Positions 36,781-45,733 of a stretch of DNA of 64,000 nucleotides are shown in pieces. Within the stretch, counting starts at the first letter, position 1. The number at the start of each line of letters is the position of its first letter. The DNA comes from Roseibium salinum (GTDB lineage Bacteria; Pseudomonadota; Alphaproteobacteria; Rhizobiales; Stappiaceae). A program made the position numbers and the translations under genes. The stretch covers positions 2,418,001 to 2,482,000 of the forward strand of contig NZ_JAPEVI010000003.1 in NCBI RefSeq assembly GCF_026240905.1, in the 5' to 3' direction. The notes beneath the pieces are model-generated. The model saw nothing but the letters and a program-made list of their open reading frames with translations, was not told the DNA's origin and searched no databases.

Positions 36781-36831
36781 GGCCCCGTCAGGCCGGTATC
36801 AAAAATGGCTCCGCTTGGCGGGGCCTTTTTT
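36781..36831 (+). terminator. Rho-independent terminator of the DUF6101-like gene
   Basis: GGCCCCG (36781-36787) pairs with CGGGGCC (36819-36825) and is followed directly by TTTTTT (36826-36831). The stem starts at the base after the stop codon. Confidence 0.75.
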
Positions 36832-36842
36832 GTGCCGGCTTA

Positions 36843-37106
36843 GGGTGCGGACCCATAAATGAGGATGAAATGGTTTGAGGCGGATTGCGCGTCCTCAAGA
36901 AGCGGAAGCGTAGGAAATGTGGTTCATTTTCAAGCCTTTCGCGACGTAGAGGAGGCGCAATCCGGTCAAATCCGAAGGACATGAAAATGGCTTCACCTCG
37001 CTTCGTCAGCGCGCTTGACCGGGCATACAGCCCGCTCTGCGCACCCTTCCTAACGGTGTTTCGCCATTTCTCATGCCATTTCGTCCTCATTTATCGGTCC
37101 GCACCC
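36843..37106. mobile_element. MITE-like non-autonomous element with 31-bp terminal inverted repeats
   Basis: The 264-bp element starts GGGTGCGGACC at 36843 and ends with its complement at 37106. The terminal repeats 36843-36873 and 37076-37106 agree at 29 of 31 positions. It is flanked on both sides by TA (36841-36842 and 37107-37108), the duplication expected of IS630/mariner or some IS5-group transposases. An inner inverted repeat (36881-36896 and 36949-36964) matches at 15 of 16 positions. No transposase is encoded; short frames inside look spurious. The right end lies in the ubiA stop codon. Confidence 0.85.
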
Positions 37107-38050
37107 TAGAGCCAGGCTATGAACGCGTCCGCGACGAACCCGGCAAACAGGATCCAGCCGTAGATCTTGTTCGAGCGGAACAGCTTCAGGCACTGGTCGC
37201 CGTCGTCGATGTCCAGAACCACGATCTGCCAGCCCAGATGGACGACGCCGGCGAGAATGCCGATGAATGCCGCCGGTCCCGCATCCGCCAGCATGGCTGC
37301 CGCGGCGAATAGACCCGAGGCCAGGGCGTAAAGGGCGATCAGCGCCGGTTTCGTGCGGTCGCCGAACAGGCGCGCCGTCGACTTGACGCCGACCAGCGCG
37401 TCGTCCTCCTTGTCCTGATGGGCGTAGATCGTGTCGTAACCGATCGTCCAGCAGATCCCGCCCACATAGAGAAAGACCGGAGCCCAGGACAGCGAGCCGA
37501 ATTCGGCGGCCCAGCCCATGAAGGCGCCCCAGGAGAAGGCGAAGCCCAGAAACAGCTGCGGCCAGTTGGTGAAGCGCTTCATGAACGGATAGATGGCCAC
37601 CGCCAGCAGCGACGCGATGCCGAGCAGGACCGTGAAGGCATTGAACTGCAGGAGCACCGCCAGCCCGACCAGGCATTGCAGCAGCATGAAAACCTTTGCC
37701 TGGAACCTGGTGACCTGGCCGGCCGGAATGGGCCGGGACCGGGTGCGGGCGACCTTTGCATCGATCTCCACGTCGACGATGTCGTTATAGGTGCAGCCCG
37801 CCCCGCGCATGGCGACGGCACCGATCAGAAACAGGACGAGATGCCAGGGATTAGGCCAGCCGTTGCCGCCGGCAATCGCCGCCAGTGCCGCCGACCACCA
37901 GCAGGGGAAAAGCAGCAGCCACCAGCCGATCGGACGCTCCCAGCGTGCCAGGCGCGCATAGGGCCGCAGCGAAACCGGCAGCCGCGTGTCCACCCAGTGC
38001 AACTTCACCGCATCCGCGACCGGCCCGGTGTCCTTGGTTGAAAAAAACAT
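37106..38050 (-). CDS. ubiA: 4-hydroxybenzoate polyprenyltransferase
   Basis: UbiA prenylates 4-hydroxybenzoate in ubiquinone synthesis at the inner membrane. The 314-residue protein has about eight to nine helices and both aspartate motifs: NDIVDVEIDAKVARTRSRP and YDTIYAHQDKEDDALVG. The ATG at 38050 starts MFFSTKDTGPVADAVKLHWVD; longer frames are not conserved. The stop codon is TAG, formed by the TA target site plus the first base of the mobile element downstream; without the insertion it would read TAA, so the protein is unchanged. Confidence 0.95.
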   Translation of the reverse strand: MFFSTKDTGPVADAVKLHWVDTRLPVSLRPYARLARWERPIGWWLLLFPCWWSAALAAIAGGNGWPNPWHLVLFLIGAVAMRGAGCTYNDIVDVEIDAKVARTRSRPIPAGQVTRFQAKVFMLLQCLVGLAVLLQFNAFTVLLGIASLLAVAIYPFMKRFTNWPQLFLGFAFSWGAFMGWAAEFGSLSWAPVFLYVGGICWTIGYDTIYAHQDKEDDALVGVKSTARLFGDRTKPALIALYALASGLFAAAAMLADAGPAAFIGILAGVVHLGWQIVVLDIDDGDQCLKLFRSNKIYGWILFAGFVADAFIAWL

Positions 38051-38378
38051 GTCCGCCCTATCCGAAAATCTCTGCTTCGCCTTGGATCCGATGCCGGAGC
38101 ACCCGTGTCTGCACTCAATGGATATACCGTGCCGGAATACGGATGCATATCCGCATCGCCCCGGTCCGGGACACGTCAAACGCCCCTACCGGCGGTCCAC
38201 GTCCAGCCCTTCTAACCTTATTCGGGTCGGATTTCATCCCGTGCCGTAGCGCCCGCTATCGGTCCAGCCATTTGCAGCATTCAGGCGCCCGTGGTAGATC
38301 GCGCTGCATTCAAGCTGACCTGCCCAGACGCGCCGGGTTCAGCTCCGGCATCAACCAGCTTCAAGAGACTGCACATTC
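38051..38378. other. Divergent promoter region between ubiA and purD
   Basis: No gene is supported in these 328 bases. A perfect small palindrome CGGATGCATATCCG lies at 38140-38153. I could not identify either promoter with confidence. Confidence 0.4.
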
Positions 38379-39647
38379 ATGAAACTTCTCCTCATCGGAT
38401 CCGGTGGCCGCGAACATGCCCTGGCCTGGGCGCTGGCGAAATCTCCCAGGCTGACCAGGCTCTATGCCGCGCCGGGCAACGCCGGCATCGCCAAGCTGGC
38501 CGAGCTTTCCGATCTGGACGTTTCAGACCACCAGGCCGTGATCGAATTCTGCCGGGCAAAGGAAATCGACCTGGTGGTCGTCGGCCCGGAAGCCCCGCTC
38601 GTGGCGGGACTGGTGGATGATCTGGACGCGGCAGGCATCAAGGCCTTCGGACCGGGCAAGGCGGCTGCCCAGCTGGAAGGCTCCAAGGCGTTCACCAAGG
38701 GCGTCTGTGATGAAGCCGGAATTCCGACCGCCGGGTACGGCCGCTTCAGCGCCGCGGAGGGCGCCCTCGCCTATGTGCGGGAAAAGGGCGCCCCGATCGT
38801 CGTCAAGGCCGACGGGCTGGCGGCCGGCAAGGGTGTGGTCGTGGCCATGACGCAGCAGGAAGCCGAAGACGCGGTCACCGCCTGTTTCGAAGGTACGTTC
38901 GGGGCCGCCGGGGCGGAAGTGGTCGTCGAAGAGTTCCTGGAAGGCGAAGAAGCCAGCTTTTTCGTCCTTTCCGACGGCACCCACGCCCTGCCGCTCGCCA
39001 CAGCCCAGGATCACAAGCGCGCCTATGACGGCGACGAAGGGCCGAATACCGGCGGCATGGGCGCCTATTCGCCGGCTCCCGTCATGACCGACGCGCTGGC
39101 TTCGGAAGTCATGAAAAAGATCATCGAGCCGACCATTGCCACGCTGGCAAAGCGCGGCACGCCGTTCAAGGGCGTGCTCTATGCCGGGTTGATGATCACC
39201 GCGGACGGACCCAAACTCATCGAATACAATACCCGTTTCGGCGATCCGGAATGCCAGGTCCTGATGATGCGCCTGAAAAGCGACCTCTTGGATCTCATTA
39301 TCGCCAGCGTCGACGGCACGCTTGATAGAGCCTCGGCCGACTGGCGCGACGACGTGGCGCTGACCGTCGTGATGGCCGCCAAGGGGTATCCGGGCAGCTA
39401 TGCCAAGGGCACGGAAATCCGCGGGCTCGACCCGCTCACGGGTGACGGGCTCGAGGTGTTCCACGCCGGCACGAAACGCGAAGGCGACCGCGTTGTTTCG
39501 AATGGCGGCAGGGTTCTGAATGTCACGGCGCTCGGATCGACGGTACGCGAAGCGCAACAAAACGCGTATGATGCCGTTGCCAGGATCGACTGGCCGGACG
39601 GCTTCTGCCGGACGGATATCGGCTGGAGGGCGATCGCGCGCGATTAG
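38379..39647 (+). CDS. purD: Phosphoribosylamine-glycine ligase (GARS)
   Basis: PurD joins glycine to phosphoribosylamine, the second step of purine synthesis. The 422-residue ATP-grasp protein starts [20 protein letters not shown] and contains [16 protein letters not shown], the [17 protein letters not shown] motif, and the metal/ATP site [18 protein letters not shown]. It is plus strand and 20 bases upstream of the hydrolase gene. Confidence 0.98.
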   Translation: MKLLLIGSGGREHALAWALAKSPRLTRLYAAPGNAGIAKLAELSDLDVSDHQAVIEFCRAKEIDLVVVGPEAPLVAGLVDDLDAAGIKAFGPGKAAAQLEGSKAFTKGVCDEAGIPTAGYGRFSAAEGALAYVREKGAPIVVKADGLAAGKGVVVAMTQQEAEDAVTACFEGTFGAAGAEVVVEEFLEGEEASFFVLSDGTHALPLATAQDHKRAYDGDEGPNTGGMGAYSPAPVMTDALASEVMKKIIEPTIATLAKRGTPFKGVLYAGLMITADGPKLIEYNTRFGDPECQVLMMRLKSDLLDLIIASVDGTLDRASADWRDDVALTVVMAAKGYPGSYAKGTEIRGLDPLTGDGLEVFHAGTKREGDRVVSNGGRVLNVTALGSTVREAQQNAYDAVARIDWPDGFCRTDIGWRAIARD

Positions 39648-39667
39648 ACGCAGGGTAGGAGACGGAC

Positions 39668-40573
39668 TTGAAGAGCACCTTGCCGGAGCTGTTTCCAGGG
39701 TTCGAGACCATCAGCGTGGAGACCGCTGAGGCCGCGCTGTTCTGCCGGATAGGCGGCTCCGGCCCGCCGCTCCTGCTGCTGCACGGCTATCCGCAGTCCC
39801 ACGTGATCTGGCACAAGATCGCGGTGCCGCTCAAAAAGCATTTTACCCTGATCCTGCCGGACCTGCCCGGCTACGGCCGATCCTCCATCCCGCTGCAAAG
39901 CGCCGATCATGGCGCCTATTCCAAACGGACCATGGCAAATGCCATGGTCGAGATGATGCAGGTGCTGGGCCACCGGCGGTTTTCTCTTGCCGGACACGAC
40001 CGCGGCGGCCGCGTGGCCTACCGCCTCGCCATGGACCATCCGGAGGTGGTCGAGCGGCTCGCAATTCTCGATATCCTGCCGACATCCGACTACTGGGACA
40101 GGATGGACCGCACGTTCGCGCTGAAGATATATCACTGGATGTTCCTGGCGCAGCCGGCGCCGTTTCCGGAAAAACTCATCGGCGCGGCGCCCATCCGTTT
40201 CCTGGAACACACGCTGGCGAGCTGGACTGCCGAAAAGAACCTGAACTGCTTTTCCGAAGAGGCCCTCGTCCACAACCGCGACTGGTTTTGCGACCCCGAC
40301 CGGATCGCCGCCACATGCGAGGATTACCGGGCGGGCGCGGCGATCGATTACGAGCACGACAAGGCGGATCTCGAAGCCGGCAGAAAGATCGCAGTGCCCC
40401 TGCTTGCCCTGTGGGGCGACAAGGGCATTGCGACCAGCGTCAGGGATCCGCTGGACGTGTGGCGGAATTGGTGTCCTGAGGTGGAGGGCCAGGCCATGCC
40501 CTGTGGACATTTCCTGCCGGAAGAAGCGCCGCAGGAGACCTCCAAAGCCCTGCTGAAATTCTTCCGCCCGTGA
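39668..40573 (+). CDS. Alpha/beta hydrolase, haloacetate (fluoroacetate) dehalogenase-like
   Basis: This 301-residue hydrolase matches fluoroacetate dehalogenase. Aligned with the Rhodopseudomonas palustris enzyme RPA1163 (catalytic D110, D134, H280; carboxylate-binding R111, R114; halide pocket H155, W156, Y219), every residue is found one position later: D111, R112 and R115 in GHDRGGR, D135 in LAILDIL, H156 and W157 in YHWMFLAQ, Y220 in CEDYRAG and H281 in CGHFLPEEAP. The nucleophile is aspartate, as needed for dehalogenation through an ester intermediate. The start is the TTG at 39668 behind AGGAG. Hydrolysis of C-F or C-Cl bonds of haloacetates is the prediction; the natural substrate is unproven. 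Confidence 0.85.
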   Translation: MKSTLPELFPGFETISVETAEAALFCRIGGSGPPLLLLHGYPQSHVIWHKIAVPLKKHFTLILPDLPGYGRSSIPLQSADHGAYSKRTMANAMVEMMQVLGHRRFSLAGHDRGGRVAYRLAMDHPEVVERLAILDILPTSDYWDRMDRTFALKIYHWMFLAQPAPFPEKLIGAAPIRFLEHTLASWTAEKNLNCFSEEALVHNRDWFCDPDRIAATCEDYRAGAAIDYEHDKADLEAGRKIAVPLLALWGDKGIATSVRDPLDVWRNWCPEVEGQAMPCGHFLPEEAPQETSKALLKFFRP

Positions 40574-40852
40574 TCAAATACTGACCCAGAAACTTGAAGA
40601 CCTGAGCGATTGCAAGTCTTGGAGACTTCGCGCTATCAGCGCAGGCATGCCGCACAGTCACCCTGAATATACTGTTGCTTTTAATACTCCATAAACAATC
40701 TATTCAAGACAATTTAACGTTTCAAGACTACTGAGGATACTGGCAATGATTGTTTGCATCGACTGTCGCCGTCCGGCGCGCATCTACCCAGAAAGCGTTC
40801 AGTCATGCTGATCAGTCCGCAGCTCAGGCTGCTCCGGGAATAGGTGTGACGC
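40574..40852. other. Intergenic region upstream of the second GGDEF-EAL gene
   Basis: The stretch 40670-40740 is AT-rich relative to its surroundings (for example TTTAATACTCCATAAAC) and probably contains the promoter. A 22-codon frame at 40746-40811 (MIVCIDCRRPARIYPESVQSC) has GAGGA eight bases upstream and could be a leader peptide, but nothing else supports it. Confidence 0.3.
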
Positions 40853-43800
40853 GTGGGAAAGCAAGAAGCAGGTGATGGACATCGCTTCCGGGAAGGCCGG
40901 CGTCGCCTTCGTGGGTTCAGCACGCGCTTCGACCATACGCTTTCCCGGTGGTGCGCCGACGACACCCGGTTCGAGAAGCCGCTGAGAACCGTCTTTCTCT
41001 CCATCCTCGGGCTCACTGTTGCCGTCCTTACCCTTCAGAACGTCGCCTCGGAGTTCCGCAGCCTGAGCGAGCCACAGGACGTTATCGTGCAAACGGCGGA
41101 AAGACTGCTGATGCAGCAAAGGGCGTTTGGGGCCGAAACGCTCGATCGGGTGGCCCGCACCATCAGTGCCGACAAGGAACTGCAAGCCGCCATCCGGGAC
41201 CAGGACCGCGGCAAGGTCAGGCAGATTGCCGACAAGGTGTTCGCCAAGGACCATCACGGATTGGAGATTGCCGAATTCACGATCTACGGCGCGGACCGGA
41301 ACATCGTCTACAGAGCGCAGGGACCAGGCATTTCCGCTGCACCCGATGCGTCGTTACAAAGCGATCTCAACGCAAACCCGCTCCGCAAGTCCAACGGCAT
41401 CGAGCTCCGGCCGGACCACCAGATAGTGGTCGGCGTTCTCAGGTCCTGGGTTTCCGACGGACAGATGCTCGGTTACCTGAAGCTGTCGATCAATATCGAA
41501 CACACGCTTGCACTTGCCGGTTCCGCGGTGAACGCGCAGATCGTCAAGGTTCACAAATCCGGCGGATCGGACGCAGGCGCCGGCGCGGTTCGGTACAAGG
41601 CGCTCGGGGGACCGGGGCCGGAGACACTCAACGTTGCGGAGATCGCCGGTCCGGGCGGCCTTGACGGCCTCAACGGATTTCATCTGCACGCGGGCAGAGT
41701 GTTCGTCGTGCATGACCTGCCGATCCCGATTACCGGAACCGACGGCAACGTCAAGCTGGTCCTGGTGAAGGATGCCACGAGCAACGTCTGGACCTTTTTG
41801 GAGAGAACGCTCTTTGCACTTCTTGCCGGGATCGCACTGGCGCTCCTGTCCTGGACCGTCATTCACCGATTGCTCTCCAGGCTGCAGACGTCCGTGCGGA
41901 TGACCCGCGACCGGCTGGAAGCCGAAGTACGCGAAAACACCAGGAAGCTCGAACGCAGTGCCCTTCAGCTGATGGAAGCACAGCGTATCGCCAGCGTCGG
42001 CAGCTGGGAGCGCGACATCGCCACCAACGAGATCTGGGGCTCCGAAGAGTTCCATCGCATCATGGATGTTCCCCCTGGTCTGTCCGCGAGAGAGGTCCAG
42101 AAAAGGATCTTTTCGCGAATTCCAGCGCACCAGTTGGATGCGACCCAGGCCATGGTCGGCAAGGCGATGGCGACTTGCGGCGAATTCGACCTGGAGCACT
42201 CGCTCGTGCTGGAAGACGGCGACGTCCGCTACATGCATGTGCGCGGCTACGTCCTCCCTGGTCCCACTGGTGAACCGGCAACGGTCATCGGAACGGTTCA
42301 TGACATCACGGACCGCTGCCTGGCGGAGCGCCGGAACAATCTCCTGGCCAACATCCTGGAGTCCTCGCTTAACGAAATCTATATCCTGAACACCGATACC
42401 TTCCGCATCGAATTCGCGAACAAATGCGCCCTCACCAATCTCGGCTACAGCCTTGAAGAACTCGAGGCGCAGCGGATCTGGGACATCAACCCGGTCTACG
42501 ACCAGGAAACAGTCCGCCGCCATGTCGCCCCCCTGCTCAGGGGTGCACGGGACAGTCTTTCGATCGAAAGCCTGCACAGACGCAAGGACGGTTCCGAATA
42601 TCCGGTCGATCTCAGGGTGCAGATCCTCAAGGACCACGACCGGGACCTGTTAGTGGCGATCGCGAATGACGTTTCCGAACGGGTTCAACGGGAAAACGAA
42701 ACCCGCGAGGCCAAGGTCCGCGCGGAGCGCCTGGCCTATTTCGACCCGCTTACGAAACTGTCGAACCGGGCGGGCTGCCAGCGCGACGCGAAGAGCCACT
42801 TTGCGAGCGCGGACAAGCCGGCATTCCTCGTTCACGTCGACATGGACGGGTTCAAGCGGGTCAATGATACGCTGGGCCACCTTGCCGGCGACCAGTGCCT
42901 GGAAGAGACGGGTCGGCGGTTGAGGGACGTCTGCCGTGGCCTCGGCACTCCTTATCGCTGGGGCGGCGACGAATTCGTCATACTTGCCAACAGCAGCAGC
43001 GATCCGAATGAACTTTGCGAGCGCGCGCGCCGACTGATGCGCGCGCCCATGGAGTTCGACGGCAACCGTTACTGGCCGACGGTCAGCATGGGCATTGCAC
43101 TGTGCCCGGAAAACGGCAACGATTTCGACACGCTCCTGGTGAATGCGGATCTGGCGCTTTACCGGTCCAAGGAAAACGGCAAGGACCGTTACACCTTCTT
43201 CCAGGCCGACATGAAGGCCAATAGCGAGACCGAGGCGAAGATCGAGCTCGAACTGGACGAGGCGGTCAAGACCGATCGCTTCGTTCTGGCGTTCCAACCG
43301 CAGGTGAACCTCAGGTCCCAGACGATTACCGGCGTGGAAGCCCTCGTCCGCTGGGACCACGCGGAGCGCGGGCTCTTGTCGCCGGCGGAGTTCCTGCCGG
43401 TCGTCGAGAAGTCCCGCCTCGCGCCCGTTCTGGGTGAAATCGTCATCGACAAGGCCCTTGCCGCCGCGAAATACTGGCTTGAATCCGGCTTCGATTTCGG
43501 CCGTATCTCGGTCAACATTTCCCCGAGCCATCTGGCCTCGGGACAGGTCGTCGACCATTTCAAATCCGCGATGGCCAAACACGACATAGGCCCGGAGCGC
43601 ATCACGGCGGAAGTTCTGGAATCCGTCTTTCTGAACGACAACGGTTCCGGCCACCTGGCGGCCCTCAAAGAACTTTACGAACTCGGCATCCACATCGAAC
43701 TGGACGATTTCGGCACCGGCTACGCATCGCTATCTCACGTCGTGGACCTGCCGATCAACGGCCTGAAGATCGACAGATCCTTTACGAAACAGATGCTGGA

Positions 43801-44023
43801 GGATCCCAAGAAGGAAGCCGTGGTCAACCAGCTGATCCATCTGGCGCGTTCGCTGAACATGGGGATCGTGTGCGAAGGAGTGGAGAACGAAGCCCAGTAT
43901 GACCGCTTGCGGATGATGGGCAACTTCTCGATCCAGGGCTACCTGATTGCCAAACCGATGTTCTTCGACGCCATGACGAACTGGATGCGCGAGTCGGCCG
44001 ACGATCTCTACTTCGTCATCTGA
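40853..44023 (+). CDS. Membrane-bound PAS-GGDEF-EAL c-di-GMP signalling protein
   Basis: The 1056-residue protein has a short basic cytoplasmic start, a membrane helix (about 45-62), a periplasmic sensor domain (to about 320), a second helix (about 322-345) with a following coiled coil, two PAS domains (about 385-480 and 490-615), GGDEF (about 630-790) and EAL (about 805-1050). Both catalytic domains look intact: RWGGDEFVIL for diguanylate cyclase, and EALVRW, EVLES, DDFGTGYASL, KIDRSF and CEGVE for phosphodiesterase. The net output cannot be predicted. The start is a GTG at 40853 with no strong ribosome binding site. Confidence 0.94.
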   Translation: MGKQEAGDGHRFREGRRRLRGFSTRFDHTLSRWCADDTRFEKPLRTVFLSILGLTVAVLTLQNVASEFRSLSEPQDVIVQTAERLLMQQRAFGAETLDRVARTISADKELQAAIRDQDRGKVRQIADKVFAKDHHGLEIAEFTIYGADRNIVYRAQGPGISAAPDASLQSDLNANPLRKSNGIELRPDHQIVVGVLRSWVSDGQMLGYLKLSINIEHTLALAGSAVNAQIVKVHKSGGSDAGAGAVRYKALGGPGPETLNVAEIAGPGGLDGLNGFHLHAGRVFVVHDLPIPITGTDGNVKLVLVKDATSNVWTFLERTLFALLAGIALALLSWTVIHRLLSRLQTSVRMTRDRLEAEVRENTRKLERSALQLMEAQRIASVGSWERDIATNEIWGSEEFHRIMDVPPGLSAREVQKRIFSRIPAHQLDATQAMVGKAMATCGEFDLEHSLVLEDGDVRYMHVRGYVLPGPTGEPATVIGTVHDITDRCLAERRNNLLANILESSLNEIYILNTDTFRIEFANKCALTNLGYSLEELEAQRIWDINPVYDQETVRRHVAPLLRGARDSLSIESLHRRKDGSEYPVDLRVQILKDHDRDLLVAIANDVSERVQRENETREAKVRAERLAYFDPLTKLSNRAGCQRDAKSHFASADKPAFLVHVDMDGFKRVNDTLGHLAGDQCLEETGRRLRDVCRGLGTPYRWGGDEFVILANSSSDPNELCERARRLMRAPMEFDGNRYWPTVSMGIALCPENGNDFDTLLVNADLALYRSKENGKDRYTFFQADMKANSETEAKIELELDEAVKTDRFVLAFQPQVNLRSQTITGVEALVRWDHAERGLLSPAEFLPVVEKSRLAPVLGEIVIDKALAAAKYWLESGFDFGRISVNISPSHLASGQVVDHFKSAMAKHDIGPERITAEVLESVFLNDNGSGHLAALKELYELGIHIELDDFGTGYASLSHVVDLPINGLKIDRSFTKQMLEDPKKEAVVNQLIHLARSLNMGIVCEGVENEAQYDRLRMMGNFSIQGYLIAKPMFFDAMTNWMRESADDLYFVI

Positions 44024-44224
44024 ACCGGTATCCCGGGAGCCGATCCTTCCGGCCCCAGGCCGCGACGTGGACCACCGCATCATCTTTTCGGCTTGGCAGG
44101 TGACATCAAGATCCCCATCTGGTCCTATGTCAGAACCAGCATGCTGCGTTCAAAGAAATGCAGACCATTCATTCCGAATGCTGGTCGATCTGGTATGGAA
44201 ATGCGAGCTGAACCCGGAGCCACG

Positions 44225-45072
44225 ATGACTGCACCCGACCTTCCCCGCATCGGCCTTGCTCTAGGTGGCGGGGGGCGCGCGGACTTGCCCATATCCCGGT
44301 TCTGGAAGCGCTGGACGATCTCGGCCTGAAGCCCACCAGGATCGCCGGCTCGTCCATAGGCGCGATCATGGGCGCGGCCTATGCCAGCGGGCTTAGCGGC
44401 GAAGAGGTCCGGCAGATCGCCCTGGAGATTTTCGCCGACCGCAACAGCGTGCTGTCCCGGCTCTGGCAGCTCAGGCCCCGGCGGATTGCCGATGTGTTCC
44501 GACCCGGGCCCGTTCAGTTCGACCCGGAACGGGTTCTGGAAGTCTTTCTGGCCAGCTACCTGCCGGACCGGTTCGAGGACCTTCATATTCCCCTGCGCGT
44601 GCTGGCGACCGACTTTTACGGCTGTGAGGAAGTCGATTTCGAAACCGGCCCCCTTCTTCCGGCCATCGCGGCATCAATAGCGATTCCCGCCATTTTCCGG
44701 CCCGTCAGACTCGACGGCCGTATCCTGATCGATGGCGGGGTGGTTAATCCACTACCTTTTGACGGTCTGCGCGCGACCTGCGACATCGTCATTGCTGTCG
44801 ATGTCGTGGGCGCCCCTGTTCCACGGGCGAACAAGGACGATATCAGCATGCTGGACTCGCTCTTCGGCTCGTCGCAGATCCTGATGCAGACCATCACAAA
44901 TCAAAAACTCAAAATAGATCAGCCGGATATCCTGGTGCGCCCGCCACATGACGCAATCCGCGTCCTGGATTTCATGAAAGCGGAACACATTCTGAATACC
45001 GCGGAGTCTTTACGGGAAACTACGAAGGAGAAACTCGAGCTATTGATAAAAGAGCCAATGGAACTTACTTGA
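44225..45072 (+). CDS. Patatin-like phospholipase, with an apparent frameshift in a G run near 44270
   Basis: The frame from the ATG at 44225 reads TAPDLPRIGLALGGGGR and then leaves the family; the frame that ends at 45072 reads HIPVLEALDDLGLKP immediately after. Adding one G to the run of six at 44270-44275 restores GGGGARGLAHIPVLEAL, the oxyanion-hole motif of RssA-type patatins. The rest is intact: the nucleophile serine in AGSSIGAIMG and the catalytic aspartate in DGGVVNPLPFDG. The family hydrolyses phospholipids or lysolipids with a Ser-Asp dyad. If the deletion is real, the protein is inactive because it loses the oxyanion hole or must start inside. The last part of the gene is unusually AT-rich. 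Confidence 0.82.
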
Positions 45073-45188
45073 TCACAACATACGTATAATTCTCCAGATC
45101 AATTAATTTTATTAGATCCAAGCTCCAATTTAATGAAGCATTAATGCAATCACTAAATACTTTTCTTCGACTATCAGGAGCAAGGTCG

Positions 45189-45530
45189 ATGCGACCCATT
45201 GGATCTACAGATTTGGAAAACTGTCCGGTATCGGACGATGTGCTGAAGAGATTGCTGAACGCCACCTTGAACGCGGTATCCGATGTGGGCACCCAGCTTC
45301 CGGAAAACCAGCGCGCGGCCCTGGCGGTCTATTGCTACCGGCGCGCTCACTTCCGCAAACTGGGCCTTTCGCTTGCGCGCCTGTGCAGCCGTCCGGCCCT
45401 GGTGAGGGAAGCCGGCCATGCGGGGGAAATGATCCACGCGCAGGCGCTCAGTGCGGGCCCCGTTCCGGAATTCGAAAGACCCGAATCCCCGCGAGGCGGC
45501 AAGCCACCGGTCAGCCTGCACATCGTTTGA
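45189..45530 (+). CDS. Hypothetical protein
   Basis: The 113-residue product begins MRPIGSTDLENCPVSDDVLK and has a helical central region (VLKRLLNATLNAVSDVG, RAALAVYCYRRAHFRKLGLSLARL) with no membrane helix or known motif. An upstream in-frame start at 45144 would add 15 residues, but AGGAGCAAGG lies just before the ATG at 45189. It is followed by a strong terminator, which supports its being a single-gene unit. I do not recognise the family. Confidence 0.65.
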   Translation: MRPIGSTDLENCPVSDDVLKRLLNATLNAVSDVGTQLPENQRAALAVYCYRRAHFRKLGLSLARLCSRPALVREAGHAGEMIHAQALSAGPVPEFERPESPRGGKPPVSLHIV

Positions 45531-45576
45531 ATTACCCAATCCGGGGCCGGTCCTTCCTCCCGCCAGCCCCCACCTC

Positions 45577-45622
45577 AGGCAACCGCCTTCGCAGATCCGC
45601 TGCGTAAGCCGGTTGCCTTTTT
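45577..45622 (+). terminator. Rho-independent terminator
   Basis: AGGCAACCG (45577-45585) pairs perfectly with CGGTTGCCT (45610-45618), an inner CGCAG/CTGCG stem tops it, and TTTTT follows. It ends the transcript of the hypothetical gene at 45189-45530. Confidence 0.8.
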
Positions 45623-45733
45623 CTTGTCTCCCGATGCGCTTCACGATCAATGCCCGAAAGTTTCGGCTATACTTGCCGAATGGGAACTTCTCTCTACCCT
45701 TAATGGGGCGCACTGATCTCGGGGTGGCGAATC

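Noticed and set aside
36788..37109. Short frames on both strands in the MITE-like element, considered as a transposase remnant
   Set aside because: They contain no DDE motif or transposase-like segment and follow the inverted repeats; the element is best seen as non-coding.
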